Below are positions 11,640-23,099 of a stretch of 64,000 nt of DNA, piece by piece (within the stretch, counting starts at the first letter, position 1; every line of letters begins with the position of its first letter). The stretch is from Puccinia triticina (taxonomy: Eukaryota; Basidiomycota; Pucciniomycetes; Pucciniales; Pucciniaceae). The position numbers and the translations under genes were made by a program. The stretch is taken from the NCBI RefSeq assembly GCF_026914185.1, contig NC_070559.1, positions 6,555,501-6,619,500 on the forward strand, given 5' to 3'. Below the pieces are notes generated by a model. The model searched no databases, was not told the DNA's origin, and worked only from the letters and a program-made list of their open reading frames with translations.

Positions 11640-11858
11640 CGCTTGGTGGAGTGGTGGAGTGGTTGTTGGTGGTTGTTTTCGATAGTTTGGATCATCAGGA
11701 GAGAGAGAGGAAGAGACCAAGACCCGTGACAGGGGCTGTGACAGGGGAGATGTCACAGCAGTGTGCTGCACCGCAGTCCGCAGCCACCTCCATCCAACCC
11801 AAAACAGAACAACTTCCCAACCCACCACCCAAAAAACACCATCCAACAAACAACCATC
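11640..11858. promoter_or_regulatory. Divergent intergenic promoter CDC4 / DNAJC7
   Basis: 219 bases separate the two start codons, which point away from each other, so both promoters and 5' leaders must lie here. CT-rich and CAA-rich leader-like tracts adjoin each ATG. I see no clear TATA box. Confidence 0.6.
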
Positions 11859-12088
11859 ATGGCAAAGAAGAAGCCAGCAACAGGGTAAGCACCCCCCACA
11901 CACCACCCACCCACAAAGGAAACGCACACTGACCCATCCAACACAGAAAACCCAAGCCCACCAAGAGGGAAACCATCTGCATCTCATCAGACACCGACCC
12001 AGCCCCAGCCCAGCGCAGGAAGAACTCGATCCCAGAAGCATCCCACGCCAGAGCAACACCCAAGCGAAGAACATCAGCCAAGACCGAG

Positions 12089-12136
<48 letters not shown>

Positions 12137-13915
12137 ACAACAACAACAACAACAAACCAGCAACAGGCCGAAGCCCACAAGGAACGCGGGAACAGCCACT
12201 TCAACGCCGCCCGCTTCCCAGAAGCCATCGCCGCCTACTCCCAAGCCATCGCCCTCAACCCCGACAACCCCGCCTATCTCGCCAACAGGGCCGCCGCACT
12301 CATGGCCACCAGAAACTACCCCGCAGCACTCGCCGACATGCAGCTCGTCACCTCCCCCCGCTTCCCCAGCCCCCCCACCCCCAAAAACATCCTCAGACTC
12401 GTCCGCTGCCACCTCCCCCTTGGGCAGCTCTACCACGCCCGCCAGGCACTCAAACAGCTCCTCGAACACGCCCCCGAGTCCCCAGACGCCCGGAAGGAGG
12501 ACCGCCGCCTGGCCAAGCTCGACACCATCCTCAACACCCTCAGGCGCGACCGCGAGCGCCAGGACTGGAGCATGCTGCTCATCGGCCTCGACAGGCTCCA
12601 GAAGGAGCTCGACGCAGGGCCGCTCAAGGCCAAGGACTGGCTCGTCTGGAAGGCCGAGGCCCTGTGTGGCCAGAAGAAGTGGGACGAGGCCAAGGCCATC
12701 TGCAACGAGCTCGTCCGGGCCTGCCCCTCCGACCCCGAAGGCCTGTACTGTCGCGCCAAAGTCATGTATTCCCAGGGAAACCTGACAGGTATCATCGATC
12801 AACTGACTAACCACCACAAACCACATACTAACATCATCTACAACAGCCACCGTTTCCCACTGCCAAGAGGCCATGCGCTGCGACCCGGACTTGGCAAATG
12901 CCCGGACCCTCCTCCGCCAGGCCCGAACCATCGAGAGCTTGAAGGAGGCAGGGAACACCGCATTCAAGGCCGCAGACTACAAGACGGCGATCGACAAGTA
13001 TCTCGAAGCGGGCTCGGTCGACCCGGCCAACGAAAGCCTGGCGATCACCCTCGACAGCAACCGGGCCCAGGCCCTGCTCAAGAGCGCGCTCTTCCCCGAG
13101 GCCATCGACCTCTGCTGCAAGATCCTCAGGACCGACAAGAACCATTTCAAGGCCCTCAGGACCAGGGCCAGGGCCAGGAAGGCACACAACGAGCTCCGGC
13201 CCGCCCTGGCTGACTTCGAAAACGCCGCCAAGATCGCACCTACCCCCAAGGAGAAATCTGAGATCCTCAACGACATCAAGAACACCAAGATCTTGATCGC
13301 CCGTGGGAAATACGTCGATCATTGTTAGTCTTTCCCCGCTGCATCTCAAGAACTCTAGCTCACTGATCCGAGTTCGAATTCCCCCCCCCCCCCCCCCCCC
13401 CCATTTTTTTCTCTATCAGACAAGGTATGCATCAGACGAGCTGCGACGAGGGGGTGTCGAAACGATTGCTGAACATCTTTCCTTGTAGGTGCTGGGAGTA
13501 TCCCGGAATGCATCCGACGACGAGATCAAGAAAGCGTTCCGCAAACAGTCGCTCATCCACCACCCCGACAAAGGCGGCAACGAGGAAAAATTCAAAGTGT
13601 GTCTGTCCGACGCGGGGGCTCATTAACTAGCTGATCCCGTGTGCGGCTGTGCAGGAAGTCAACGAGTCCTACACGGTCTTGCAGGACGCCCAGGCCAGGC
13701 GCCGGTTCGACATGAGTCAGTCCATCTCTGTCCCCAGCCTGAGAGCGCGCGCGGATGCTGACGGCAGAGAACCCCTGAGAGCGCGCGCGGATGCTGACGG
13801 CAGAGAACCCGCAGTCGATCCGGATAATCCGGACGCAGGCGCGGCCGACATGTTCGGCGGATTCGGCGACGACGACGACGCCGACCAGATGCCGTTCGGA
13901 TGGGACGGACTGTGA
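11859..13915 (+). CDS. DNAJC7: TPR and J-domain co-chaperone, DNAJC7/Tpr2 type
   Basis: Exons 11859-11884, 11947-12788, 12847-13323, 13420-13424, 13489-13596 and 13655-13915 give 572 residues in continuous phase. After a lysine-rich start and an (EP)n stretch come tandem TPR motifs ([40 protein letters not shown]). A C-terminal J domain carries the HPD motif (LIHHPDKGG) that stimulates Hsp70 ATPase activity. The family links Hsp70 and Hsp90 in the cytosol. The 5-nt exon (ACAAG) restores the conserved DHYKVLG start of the J domain; skipping it breaks the frame. The acidic C-terminus ([19 protein letters not shown]) is preceded by a 36-bp in-frame tandem duplication at 13739-13810. Confidence 0.92.
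13381..13402. repeat. Homopolymer C tract inside DNAJC7 intron 3
   Basis: 22 consecutive C on the sense strand followed by a T run, just before the acceptor of the 5-nt microexon. It may serve as its polypyrimidine tract. Confidence 0.95.
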
Positions 13916-14142
13916 GCCGCCCTGGGAGCCCTTAAACACCCCGTCCAGAAGAATACTGATCCCTTGCGCTCTTGCCCCCAGCTTCGGCCATTCCGCACGC
14001 GCTCATGCCCACGCACATTCCCATCACCACCACCACTCCTTCACCAGCGCCACCTCGAACCCCTTCTTCACTCACTCCACCCGGGGCTTCTGATCTCCCT
14101 TGCTCCTCTACAGATCTTCCCTCCCCCAGATCTCTCTCTCTA

Positions 14143-14514
14143 TCACTTGGGCTTTTTCTTTCGGCGTGGGATCTTGGGCTTGGTTGGTCGTGGCACTGCG
14201 GCGCTGTTCCTCGCGGCGCTCCTCCGTTTGTTACTCCCCCTTTTTTTGATGAAAATAACAAAAGTCGCATATCGATGTACGACGGCGGGAGTGGTGCTGA
14301 GGATGGGGCTGCACCTGTCGGGCAGAGTGTGGCCGGCGAGCCTGCGCTGCCAAGCCCCTCCCGCACAGTCTGTCTCTTTTCGGAGGAGATCGGGCAGCGG
14401 GAGCTCCGAGATGAAGAAGTTGTTGTAGATCGTGATAGCGTCAGTGAAGCACGCGAACATATCCTCGGTGGATTGGACACTCCGCTGCTTTGGCGCCGTG
14501 GTAGAGGTCACCAT
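14143..14514 (-). CDS. Small hypothetical protein, doubtful
   Basis: A 123-residue open frame starts with ATG, has an N-terminal half of ordinary composition (MFACFTDAITIYNNFFISEL) and a basic C-terminus ending in KIPRRKKKPK. It converges tail to tail with the DNAJC7 gene. The plus strand of the same DNA also has a long open frame (13972-14742) of poorer composition. I recognise no family. Confidence 0.3.
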   Translation of the reverse strand: MVTSTTAPKQRSVQSTEDMFACFTDAITIYNNFFISELPLPDLLRKETDCAGGAWQRRLAGHTLPDRCSPILSTTPAVVHRYATFVIFIKKRGSNKRRSAARNSAAVPRPTKPKIPRRKKKPK

Positions 14515-14839
14515 TCATTTGAAACAAGCAGAATCGGTGAGACGCGTGCATTCAAGGATGAACTGAGGGAGCGTGTGCCCACACTCTGCTGTGCCAGTCT
14601 GTCCTCAGCGCGAAGTTATTCGAAGCTCATGAACCGACCGATCCGGCAGCTTCATGCATCTGACTGGGGTTGTGATGGCTGCGAGACTGGGATGGGGGAA
14701 GTGCCACGTTGCTTGCTCTCTGATAGCTTTCGTAGCCAGTGAATAAACGAAATGGTCCGGTCTAGTTTTGCTTTGTCAAGCAAATCGCGACAGACTTGTC
14801 CCGGGCGCTGATTAAACGCGCTAGTTATAAGTCTCATTC

Positions 14840-16522
14840 GCAGCTGGCCTGCTCATCCTGGTAGTTCCCCTCCTTACTCTCGCCTTCCCCGCCGCCATCG
14901 ACTGCCGCCTGGAGCGGCGACCCCTCATTGATCAAAATACCGAAATCATGCCCACTATTGCCTCTGGAACTCGGGCAGATTGTGCCAGAAAAGCTGCTCG
15001 AATAACGGGATCTATCTAGTTCCGCGGACTGCCGACAACGTAGCTGAGATGTCTCGACACGCTGCAAGCCAGCGCCGCTCCAGACTGCAAGCTGGGAGAG
15101 GGATCCCGCAGACTGAGTCTCAGCTCACTGCCGGCATATCGTCCACCTCCTTCTTCACGCCTGCTCCATCCCCAGCGGAACCCGCTGGCAGTGGTCCGGC
15201 TGCAACGCCTCCACGCGGGGACGGCCAGGCTGCTCCTCCACTCACCCCCGATGCTCGCCCTTCGACACCTACGGCTCCGGCCGTCCCTTCCGCTTCTCCC
15301 TCCCCCGGCCCCTCTCCGACACCCTCGGCAACCGATGCTCCAGCTACCCGTCCGCCCGCTTCCCTGCCCTCCACTTTGCCCCAAAAGGCCCCGAGCTCTG
15401 AGCCAATCATCGACGCGCCGGGGGTAACCAATCACACCATCTCGGCGGGAAGCACGCTTCCCCCAAACCCTCCAATCAGCTCCTCGCCCCAACTGTCTGC
15501 ACCGCCCCTGCCGATCACTCACTCGCCAGGCCGCGATTTCGAGTCGCAATCCGCAGCCCACCATCCGATCCCCCCCAATCTCATCGAAGCCCTGGCTGTC
15601 GTCGGTGTCATCTTGGCTCTACTGTCCGGCGGGATTCTGTTCTGTTACTTCAAAGTGAAAAGGAGACAGAGGAAGACCAAAGTAGTGGATGAAGGCTCGG
15701 CAGAATCCGACTCTGGGACGGCCGCCAATATCCTCCAGCTTGCGCGAAGCCTCTCGCTGTCTAGCAGTACCGAGTCTAGGCGGGTCCCGGCCTGGCCAAT
15801 CGACAAAAAATCGATCAAGATCAAGAAGGATCGGACGCATACTCAGAGCTTTCCGCCGGGACCTCCGCCTGGAATCCCCCGATATCCAAGTATCGTGATG
15901 ACTTTGCCAGAGGGCTCTCAAAATTATCTCGCAAGACTGGATAAACATAGGCGTTCGGATCGTGTTACTTATATTTCGAGTAACTACGGACAGCCAAAGC
16001 AGGGGAATCAGTACGTTCCAGCGGATCCAATCAGCAGGGTAAGAACTAAGACTGACATCCTTCCCAATTGTTATTTTTAGGACGACTGAGTACGACGAAG
16101 AGGAGGAGATTTCGCATATCCCGATCAGTTATGAGACCAAGCCATCCACATTCACGCGCCCGCACGCTGCTAACCATAGCACGCGAGCGTCCGCCGAACC
16201 GGGCACCGGTCCTCCCCCGGCGGCCAAGAAACCAAGCCCGAAAAGATACACGCAACGGATCTCCAAAGCTGCGCGGAGACTGGTGCCCGACCACCGCCGG
16301 GCGCCTTCCGGCCCGGCAGCGAGCCCGACGGCCGGAACGCTTCCGCTGGCTTTCAGTAAACACAAGAAGCTCTTCCACGCGGCCCAAGCTGACACTCGCA
16401 ATAAGCCTGCAAACCCGTGCCCGGATTACAAATCTTCGCTGTATCCGGGCGATTCGAATTATCCAACTAATTATAGCTTCTATCATCGCAGAGTGAATCC
16501 GCAAGTCCATCCGAAATATTGA
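14840..16522 (+). CDS. Pro/Ser/Thr-rich single-pass membrane protein
   Basis: The main frame from 15044 encodes a mucin-like Pro/Ser/Thr ectodomain, one transmembrane helix near 15580-15650 (ALAVVGVILALLSGGILFCY), a basic stop-transfer (KVKRRQRKTK) and a basic cytoplasmic tail. An intron near 16010-16080 (GTACGT..TTTTTAG) or 16039-16090 leads into a last exon ending at 16522 (..PQVHPKY). Upstream at 14840-14905 a signal-peptide-like stretch (AAGLLILVVPLLTLAFPAA) lies in another frame. A 62-base intron 14982-15043 would join the frames in phase. The exon with the start codon was not found. The architecture suggests a type I plasma-membrane protein, such as a cell-wall or stress sensor; that role is inference. 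Confidence 0.65.
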
Positions 16523-17203
16523 TGCATCTTGAAAGATCACATGTTTCGCTGGTGTGGATGAATGCGAAACTTCGATTGATCCTGATGCTGTCTGTTTAAT
16601 TCCAAAGTGATAGTAAACTTTGTGGCTCATTAATCACTCTGAAACATTAAAGAGATATAATACCTTGTAATACTTTTCACTTCATTTGTAAATCTATTTA
16701 TTTTTCTGGGGATGATGTTTCTCAAATTCTACTAAGAAAGGAATCAAATAAAATTAGTGTATGGATTTTTTGAATGATTTGTGATTCTAATTTGTGATTC
16801 TAAACCCTCTAGAATCTACATCACAATCAATCAAGCCAGATTGAAAATGCAGGACCCCATCTGGCGTAGATTCTACTCAAATTGAGCCTTCCTTCAGGAC
16901 CATGTGATACCTCGATCAGACCCTCTGCCTCAAGCCCTCCCAGTCGAAACAACGGGGCTAACCTACACAAAAGCAGTCCAGTGCATACCTCTGAATCTGG
17001 GCAGCCTACATTCACAAAAGATAATCACAAGCTGTATAACCGTGTGGCCCATGCACAGTTGAGAAAAGATCTTGTGAATAAATACAGTTGTATTTCTTGG
17101 AAGTGTCAGGATTCTTTTCGGGTCCCATTTTTGTGACACTGAGATGGCGGGTGGGTACAGGCTGGACCGACTGGGCGATGAGGAAACTTCCTCGACGGGC
17201 AGG
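16523..17203. other. Intergenic, AT-rich
   Basis: 3' flank of the membrane-protein gene; no gene recognised. A coding-like proline-rich frame on the minus strand at 17140-17290 (YPPMGIPPRPLARPPAPY) overlaps the next entry in another frame and could be an alternative reading of it. Confidence 0.4.
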
Positions 17204-17668
17204 TCAATGTTGTACTGACCGAACAAGCGCCTCATCGGCGAATACGGGGCCGGTGGCCTCGCAAGTGGCCGCGGAGGAATCCCCATTGGCGGGTAGGCGG
17301 CCGACGGAGGAGTGGGCCTGTTGGTACAGACTGTACGAGCCCGCCAAGAAGAAGAAGGATTCCTGCCCGATGATCAGGTATTGGCCTCCTTGACCTCAGT
17401 CCGCGAGCAGGTCCAGTCTGAGTCTACTCTGTGCCTCGCCTTGTTAGGAGGCAGTATCGCCCGATTCCGTCGCAACCGCACCTACCCGCAGAGGAGGAGC
17501 TCTCGGACTCCATGCCGCTGTAGTCTTCCTCTGCCTTCCCCAGGGAGAAATGCTCGAAAACATGAGCCTCACCGAAAGCCCCGCGCACAGAGATTTCCTG
17601 GGTTTTTGGAGCCGCGGACGGGAGGGCCGTGGCGGCGGGATCCGCAAACCGACGTGCGCAGGTAGTTT
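17204..17668 (-). CDS. Unrecognised gene, 3' exons only
   Basis: Two exons join in phase. About 17668-17486 encodes a stretch with AFGEAHVFEHFSLGKAEEDY and ends at a GTAGGT donor. 17394-17204 follows an ..TGAG acceptor and encodes GQYLIIGQESFFFLAGSYSL, ending at a stop at 17204. The matched splice phase and GC-rich codons like those of CDC4 and DNAJC7 argue for a real gene rather than a repeat. Exons upstream of 17668 were not found. An alternative acceptor would put the proline-rich frame in use instead. No family is recognised. Confidence 0.45.
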
Positions 17669-17759
17669 CCTCTCATGTGCGAAGGCGAGGAGATTATCTA
17701 TGTAGTTCCCTGCGATAAATTGGAGAGGGGCCCTGTGCACAGGTCGCTGTGTAGCCGGC

Positions 17760-18529
17760 TAGTCGCGAGGCAGCCCCTCCTGGGGAACGCGCCGCGCGAG
17801 GGATCCCCCTAATCTCAAGTGGCTTTGTTAAGCTAGGCTGCAATATATGTACTGCAGATCATAAACATTGTGCAAGGGTGGAAGCCTGCTGAAAAAGGGA
17901 GTACAAAGATCTGCCTTATCAAGCGGAGACGGGGGTGGATGGGTATGTATGGAGGCTCCTTTAAATGGCACTTGTACCTACAAAAGCTGATGCATGACAG
18001 AATTGACCAAGTATCAACGCTTTCGGTCATACATCCTACAGTACAAACCAATCAAGCCTTAAATTTTCTTCCCTTCAGAAATCCTACTCTGGTTGACAGA
18101 CAACTCATTTGACCACTATGCCAAGGTACATAGGAGAGAGGGATACAATACATATCATTAAACCAAACTCAAACTGAAACATCCATAGCCAATTAAGTTG
18201 AGCTGTTGAGGAAGAACCCTGGAAGACCAATGTATTACGTTATTGGGTACATAGGTCCCAATTTTGAGACAATGGTCTCTTAATCAAGTATGCAGATCTT
18301 TATTAATTCAAAACCCATACTGCATACCCAAAGAAACACTAATTGCAGATAATGAATAGCTGTTTGAATGTCTGTAAAAGGAACCACAGGTCTTAGTTTC
18401 TCATTTCACCTAGAAGCTACCATCTCCTATCATTTCAAGTACCAAAAGCCTCATAAAAGGGCATAATTCTAGAAAATCTGGGAGAGATCTATACCATTAT
18501 AATTTTTATCCAAGTCCCATAGAACTACC
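17760..18529. other. Intergenic, AT-rich
   Basis: No coding signal found on either strand. The composition changes from GC-rich to AT-rich near 17820. Confidence 0.5.
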
Positions 18530-20768
18530 ATGAAATATAAATATCATTTTTTTATTGTTGGGCTCTGCATTTTTTCTATTCCAGCGAGATTTTTTACCAG
18601 GACCCAGGAGATCCAATTGATTAGAGCAATTGATGCGGAAAATCATCAGCCTCACAGAACTACCCTACCACTGCGTGGTATGTGTCCATTTAAAAACTGT
18701 TATGTTTTCTTGTCATTTCTTTGATGGTGATCATGGATAATATGTGGCATCTTGATTAAATCTGTATCTTTGCAGCACTTCCTCTGAAGAAATCATCACA
18801 TATCAAAATATATGCCTTGATTAACCATGGCATAAGGAGCTCAATATCAGCAGAAAATGAGGATCAAAAAATAAGGGTGGTAGACCATTTGGCTTTGAAA
18901 AGAAGTTCAGTCCTTTCTCCAAACCTTAATCATTGAACATGAATCCATGATCCAATTAATATATAAAATAGTCAAAAGCTGACAAGTTCCTTTTTTTTGA
19001 AGGATTGAGGGTGACAGATAGTTGGAAGCTCAATAGAGGCAGGTTCCCCAGATTTTCCTACAAGATAGTAATTAAAGGTGAATTTGAAAATAACATTTGA
19101 TATTTCTTGGTTTCTAGATAAGGTTCTCTTGCTTCAAAAATATGCAAAAACGTTTCCTGCCTATCAGAATGAGCTCAAGTGCCAGCTTGCATGGCTTGAA
19201 AAGAACACTAGAGGAAAATATTCTGAACAACTACCAACAGTAAAAGAATTGTTTGAACAATCAAAAAAACAGATTTCTAATCTCATTAAACGTCGGTTTC
19301 TAGAACTTGGAAAAGTAGATGAAAATGTTACATTTGTTGACCCGGATGGGTATCATGAAGGTTCACAACAAGACTCAGAGGATACAGATACTAAAGGTGC
19401 ACAATCATACATTCCAGAAGATTTGAGATCATTGATCAACAAAAAATCATCTCTATTACTTTGGAAAGGAGTTGAAGAGATCCTGGCAAATCACAGTCAA
19501 ATTTTTGAAGATACAGATTTGAAGAAGCAAAGACCAGGGAAAAAATTGGGGATATTCAAAGTCTCTGACCATCCAGTTTTTGATAAATTCATGGTCTGGA
19601 AATATGCCTTCAAGATCCTGGATTTCCTTTTTGAAAATCAGTTCATTGATCACCAAATGCTCACAAATCTCTTTGAAAAGGATCTCAAAATGGCTCAGTT
19701 GGTTGTTACCTATACTCTCAGTAGTTTTAAATTTGAACTTGGTGAAGATTATTGGAAATTTATTGACAACTTAACTGAACACTGGTATTGGCCCTACTTG
19801 AATAAATTTTTCTCAGGTAACATACCCATTTTCTTAAAACCATTCACTAATTTATTTGATTGAATATTCACATCTTTTGGTTTTTCCACAGCTCTTGGCA
19901 GAAAAGAAAAATTTATGATAAATTATGTGTTCCTTATTGGAAAGTTAAAGTCAAGAGGAACAGAAACTGTCAACTACTATGGCAAAAATCCATGGTCTGA
20001 GTTTTCTAGAACTTTCCCCTGGGAGAAATGTTTCAGAAGATTACAGACTAATCATGCTCTTGAGAAATCACCCAATCATTCTGTTAGCTCTTCTGGAATT
20101 CATTGTAATCTCAAATCTGCTCAAATTGATAGGCCTGAATCTGATGATCAAAAAACCTCAAATAGCTTGGCATTCTCTGAAGAAAAAGACATGAGTGAAA
20201 TTGTCAATCAAATAGTTGATCCTAAAGAATATACGCGTGTACCATTTTTATTGAAATCTTTGAGAGTTGATTATGTCTGCCTGTTTGAATTCATAAAACA
20301 AGAACTATACCCAGAGATTATTTACAAACTGTAAGTGTTCATGACAATCTATCAATTTTAAAAATTAAGAATAGCCAAATTGAATTCTATTTCTGTTACT
20401 GGTCTTTGGAAAGATTGAAAAGCTCCGAATTCTCAAAGGTCTTAAACGATTCAGTAGGATTAGAAGGCAAACAATTTCAAATAACTGAAGACATATTTGA
20501 ACTGGCATCACTTCTTTCAAGACATGAAAGGTTGAGGAAACAGTCTATATGCTATTTAAAATGTACCAAGAACTTCAGAAAGAGATCAAAAACATTTCCA
20601 AATCTGAAGAAAGTGGTTTGGGATCAAAGAAATTATCAACTCTATGTCAACCAATCTAAACAGGCTCTTATTGATTTCAAATTAGTTTACAAGAGAATTC
20701 ATGATAGAGATCCTCAAATTACAGAGCATTTGCATGTTGATTACAAAAATTTGTATCTTCTGGGATAA
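18530..20768 (+). CDS. Multi-exon predicted secreted protein, family unknown
   Basis: Exon 1 (18530-18677) starts with a signal-peptide-like sequence, MKYKYHFFIVGLCIFSIPA, and ends at GTATGT. Exon 2 begins at 18776 in matching phase. A short exon near 19054-19079 is possible. Exon 4 (19118-19816), exon 5 (19892-20330) and exon 6 (20414-20768) join in phase, which strongly supports one gene. The product is lysine- and glutamate-rich and helical, with aromatic segments (EDYWKFIDNLTEHWYWPYL), no further membrane segment and no domain I recognise. Codons are AT-rich, unlike the GC-rich genes 5 kb to the left. Secreted proteins of this sort are common effector candidates in rusts; that role is inference. 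Exon 2's donor is unresolved. Confidence 0.7.
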
Positions 20769-21760
20769 TTGAGTTAGATTATAAATTCTTCATATAGTTT
20801 TCCAAGCCAATTGGACTAAGTTACAATTTTATGCCTTTTTTTGTCTAACCCATGCTTCTTTCTGAAAGATCATACATTAATTGTTGGTATGGTTGACCCA
20901 TTGGTATATTTTTCTTCTATATTTTCAAATAGTTAATAGTTATGCTTCTATCAAACAAATCATTACTAATTGTTCACCGGTTGTTCAATCAGTCTATCTT
21001 TTCCTCACTGAATATGAGACCCATTTTCTCATTTTTCAAATTTACCTCCTTGATGTTATTAGGTGCAATGGGGACTTTCTATGTATCTAGCCTGTCACAT
21101 ACATGTTACATTCCATACACTCATAGTTTGAGAGGCTGTAGATCCAGATGTTGAAGCTATGACTGGACAGAGTGTCTGAGTTCAGGAGTGCAAAAAGGAG
21201 AGGAATTTAGCAAGTGAAAGTGAGAGGGATGAAGCTTGAGTGAATTCTCAACAGATCAAGGCGGGTGCATTTTAATGTCTGATCTGTGGACAGGAAGAGA
21301 GATTCTTTTGGAGATTGAGCAAATATTTCAGCACGTCAGATTGCAGTTTTTCTGCTGCTTTCCCCCACCAATATATTGCTCAGAGAGCCCACTTGAGCTG
21401 TCCCCACTCTTGATCTGGCCCATTATCCCAACCTACACTGTCCATGAACTGCAAACAGTGTCAGACAAAATGAATACAAGAGAAAAATATCTTCTAGCTA
21501 CTGTTGAGTTGTCTGTTAGTCTGCTACCATTATGTATCAACAAAGTATGGAGGGCTGTCACTGTCAGACTGACCCATGAGCACTACCAACTAACACCCAG
21601 CTGGCAGCCACAAGTGCCTGTAGCCTACACCACCTGCAAATGGATGTTTTTTTCCCCGCAGCCACACCCAGTGGTTTTCAAGTGGAACTTGTGTGGCCCC
21701 CCAAAAAATTGCACGTCTCCCAGAAGCCTCAGCTGCATATCACTTGGGGTGATTTTACAT
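20769..21760. other. Intergenic, repeat-like
   Basis: AT-rich, with open frames of low coding character (for example 21236-21769). No domain and no repeat boundary could be fixed. Confidence 0.4.
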
Positions 21761-22410
21761 AAACCTTGATGACCGGAACCAGCCAGTCATCAAGGCATCT
21801 CCTACATCTCCTACAGAGATTTGCCACTTTCTGCTATTTTTTTGCAGCATTTCCCCCTGCCCAGGTACCAATATGAGCCTGAATCTCTCAATCTGGGTGG
21901 GGGATGCAAGGTGGAAAGATGAGGTGAAATCCTTTCTACTTATACCTGTTTGTTTAGCACTCATATGCTCTCATATCCGTGTGAAGACCCACTGGTCTTC
22001 CCTTTCCCGGCACAGTAATTTATACTCTTTAAAAGGTATCTCTTATTCCCACTCTTGGGATCTAATCTTGGTTTTAGCCACTCTTGGCTATCTCTTGTTA
22101 GTCTCTCTACCGGTATTATCCAAGACTGGGATGTCTTGTACACCTTGAGGACCGGAGCCAGCTATTCATCCAGCTGTATGTATACCTCAATGAAAATCTG
22201 AATGGTCATTGAGGTATACAGGTACCTTGATGAATGCAGCCGTCCAGTCATCAAGGCATACACCTTGATGAACGGAGCCAACTGGAAATCCTAGCTGTAT
22301 ACCTTGATGACTGTCTTGATGACCATCTGAAAATTCATCATGGTGTATGCCTTGAGAACCGGTTGGTTCCAGTCATTGAGGTGTATGCCTTGATGACCAG
22401 TTGACTCCGG
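21761..22410. repeat. GATGACCGG hairpin repeats, array 1
   Basis: Scattered units near 21765-21805 and clustered units at 22140-22410 pair CTTGATGACCGG or CTTGATGAACGG with inverted CCGGTCATCAAG-like words. They use the same unit as the larger array at 29375-30250, but more degenerate. Confidence 0.7.
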
Positions 22411-22619
22411 TGTGGTAGACCAAAAAGTGAAAAATCAAAAGCTTTTCTATAACATATATTTCATTACCCTTGGTCTCCAGATTCCACCAAAAGGACCTCA
22501 TAAATGGATTCTACGGCCAATTTTACCCCTAGTCACCACTGAAAGCATCACTGGAACCCCACTGGATTGGAAGTTACACCCTCTTGGACCCCTCATGGAC
22601 ACCGCCATCCCACCCGCCA

Positions 22620-22900
22620 TGCCTCAACGCATGTACTGTCAGATTACACATAATCCAACAGTACAATCGCTGCAAGCACTGATGATGCACACCACCGACT
22701 GCTGTATGCGCGCAGGCCAAACGCGCCTCAGTGCTTGTACTGTCTGATTACACGTAATCCAAAATTATGCTACGTGCGCTGATGCTGCACACCACCAACA
22801 GCCCTGTTTGCACAGGCCAAGCGCGCCTCAGCGCTTGTACTGTTGGATTACACGTAATTTAACAGGACAAGCACCGCGAGCGCTGAGGCTGCTCACCAGT
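22620..22900. repeat. Tandem repeat of about 110 bp
   Basis: Three imperfect copies share ACTGTcxGATTACACGTAAT-like and GCAGGCCAAACGCGCCTCAG-like blocks. No gene is seen here or in the DNA up to 23100. Confidence 0.7.
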
Positions 22901-23099
22901 CACGAACCGCTGGGCCACGCACCCAGCCCACCACCAGTACTGCTACCAGCCGCCAGACCACTTGGAATATTGGCTTGAAATGCATATTTGCTGGTGCTTT
23001 TGCCATAAAAAAAACATAGGACGCCTGGCGGACCTTCTTTCTGCGCCACCAGGGTGCGCGAGTGCTGAGCATTTTGGGTTTTGATGGGGAGGTACCTGC

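Noticed and set aside
10017..11729. 570-aa plus-strand open frame
   Set aside because: Gly/Val-rich antisense shadow of CDC4 exon 1, without any domain.
11640..12155. Extended N-terminus of the CDC4 frame (172 extra codons with a Leu/Val run)
   Set aside because: It is the antisense of the (GAACCA)n Glu-Pro repeat and first exons of the co-chaperone gene. The downstream ATG at 11639 begins a protein-like sequence.
13716..13737. A further intron in the last DNAJC7 exon (GTCAGT..CCCCAG)
   Set aside because: It would be only 22 nt long, below a plausible intron size, and the frame is open through it.
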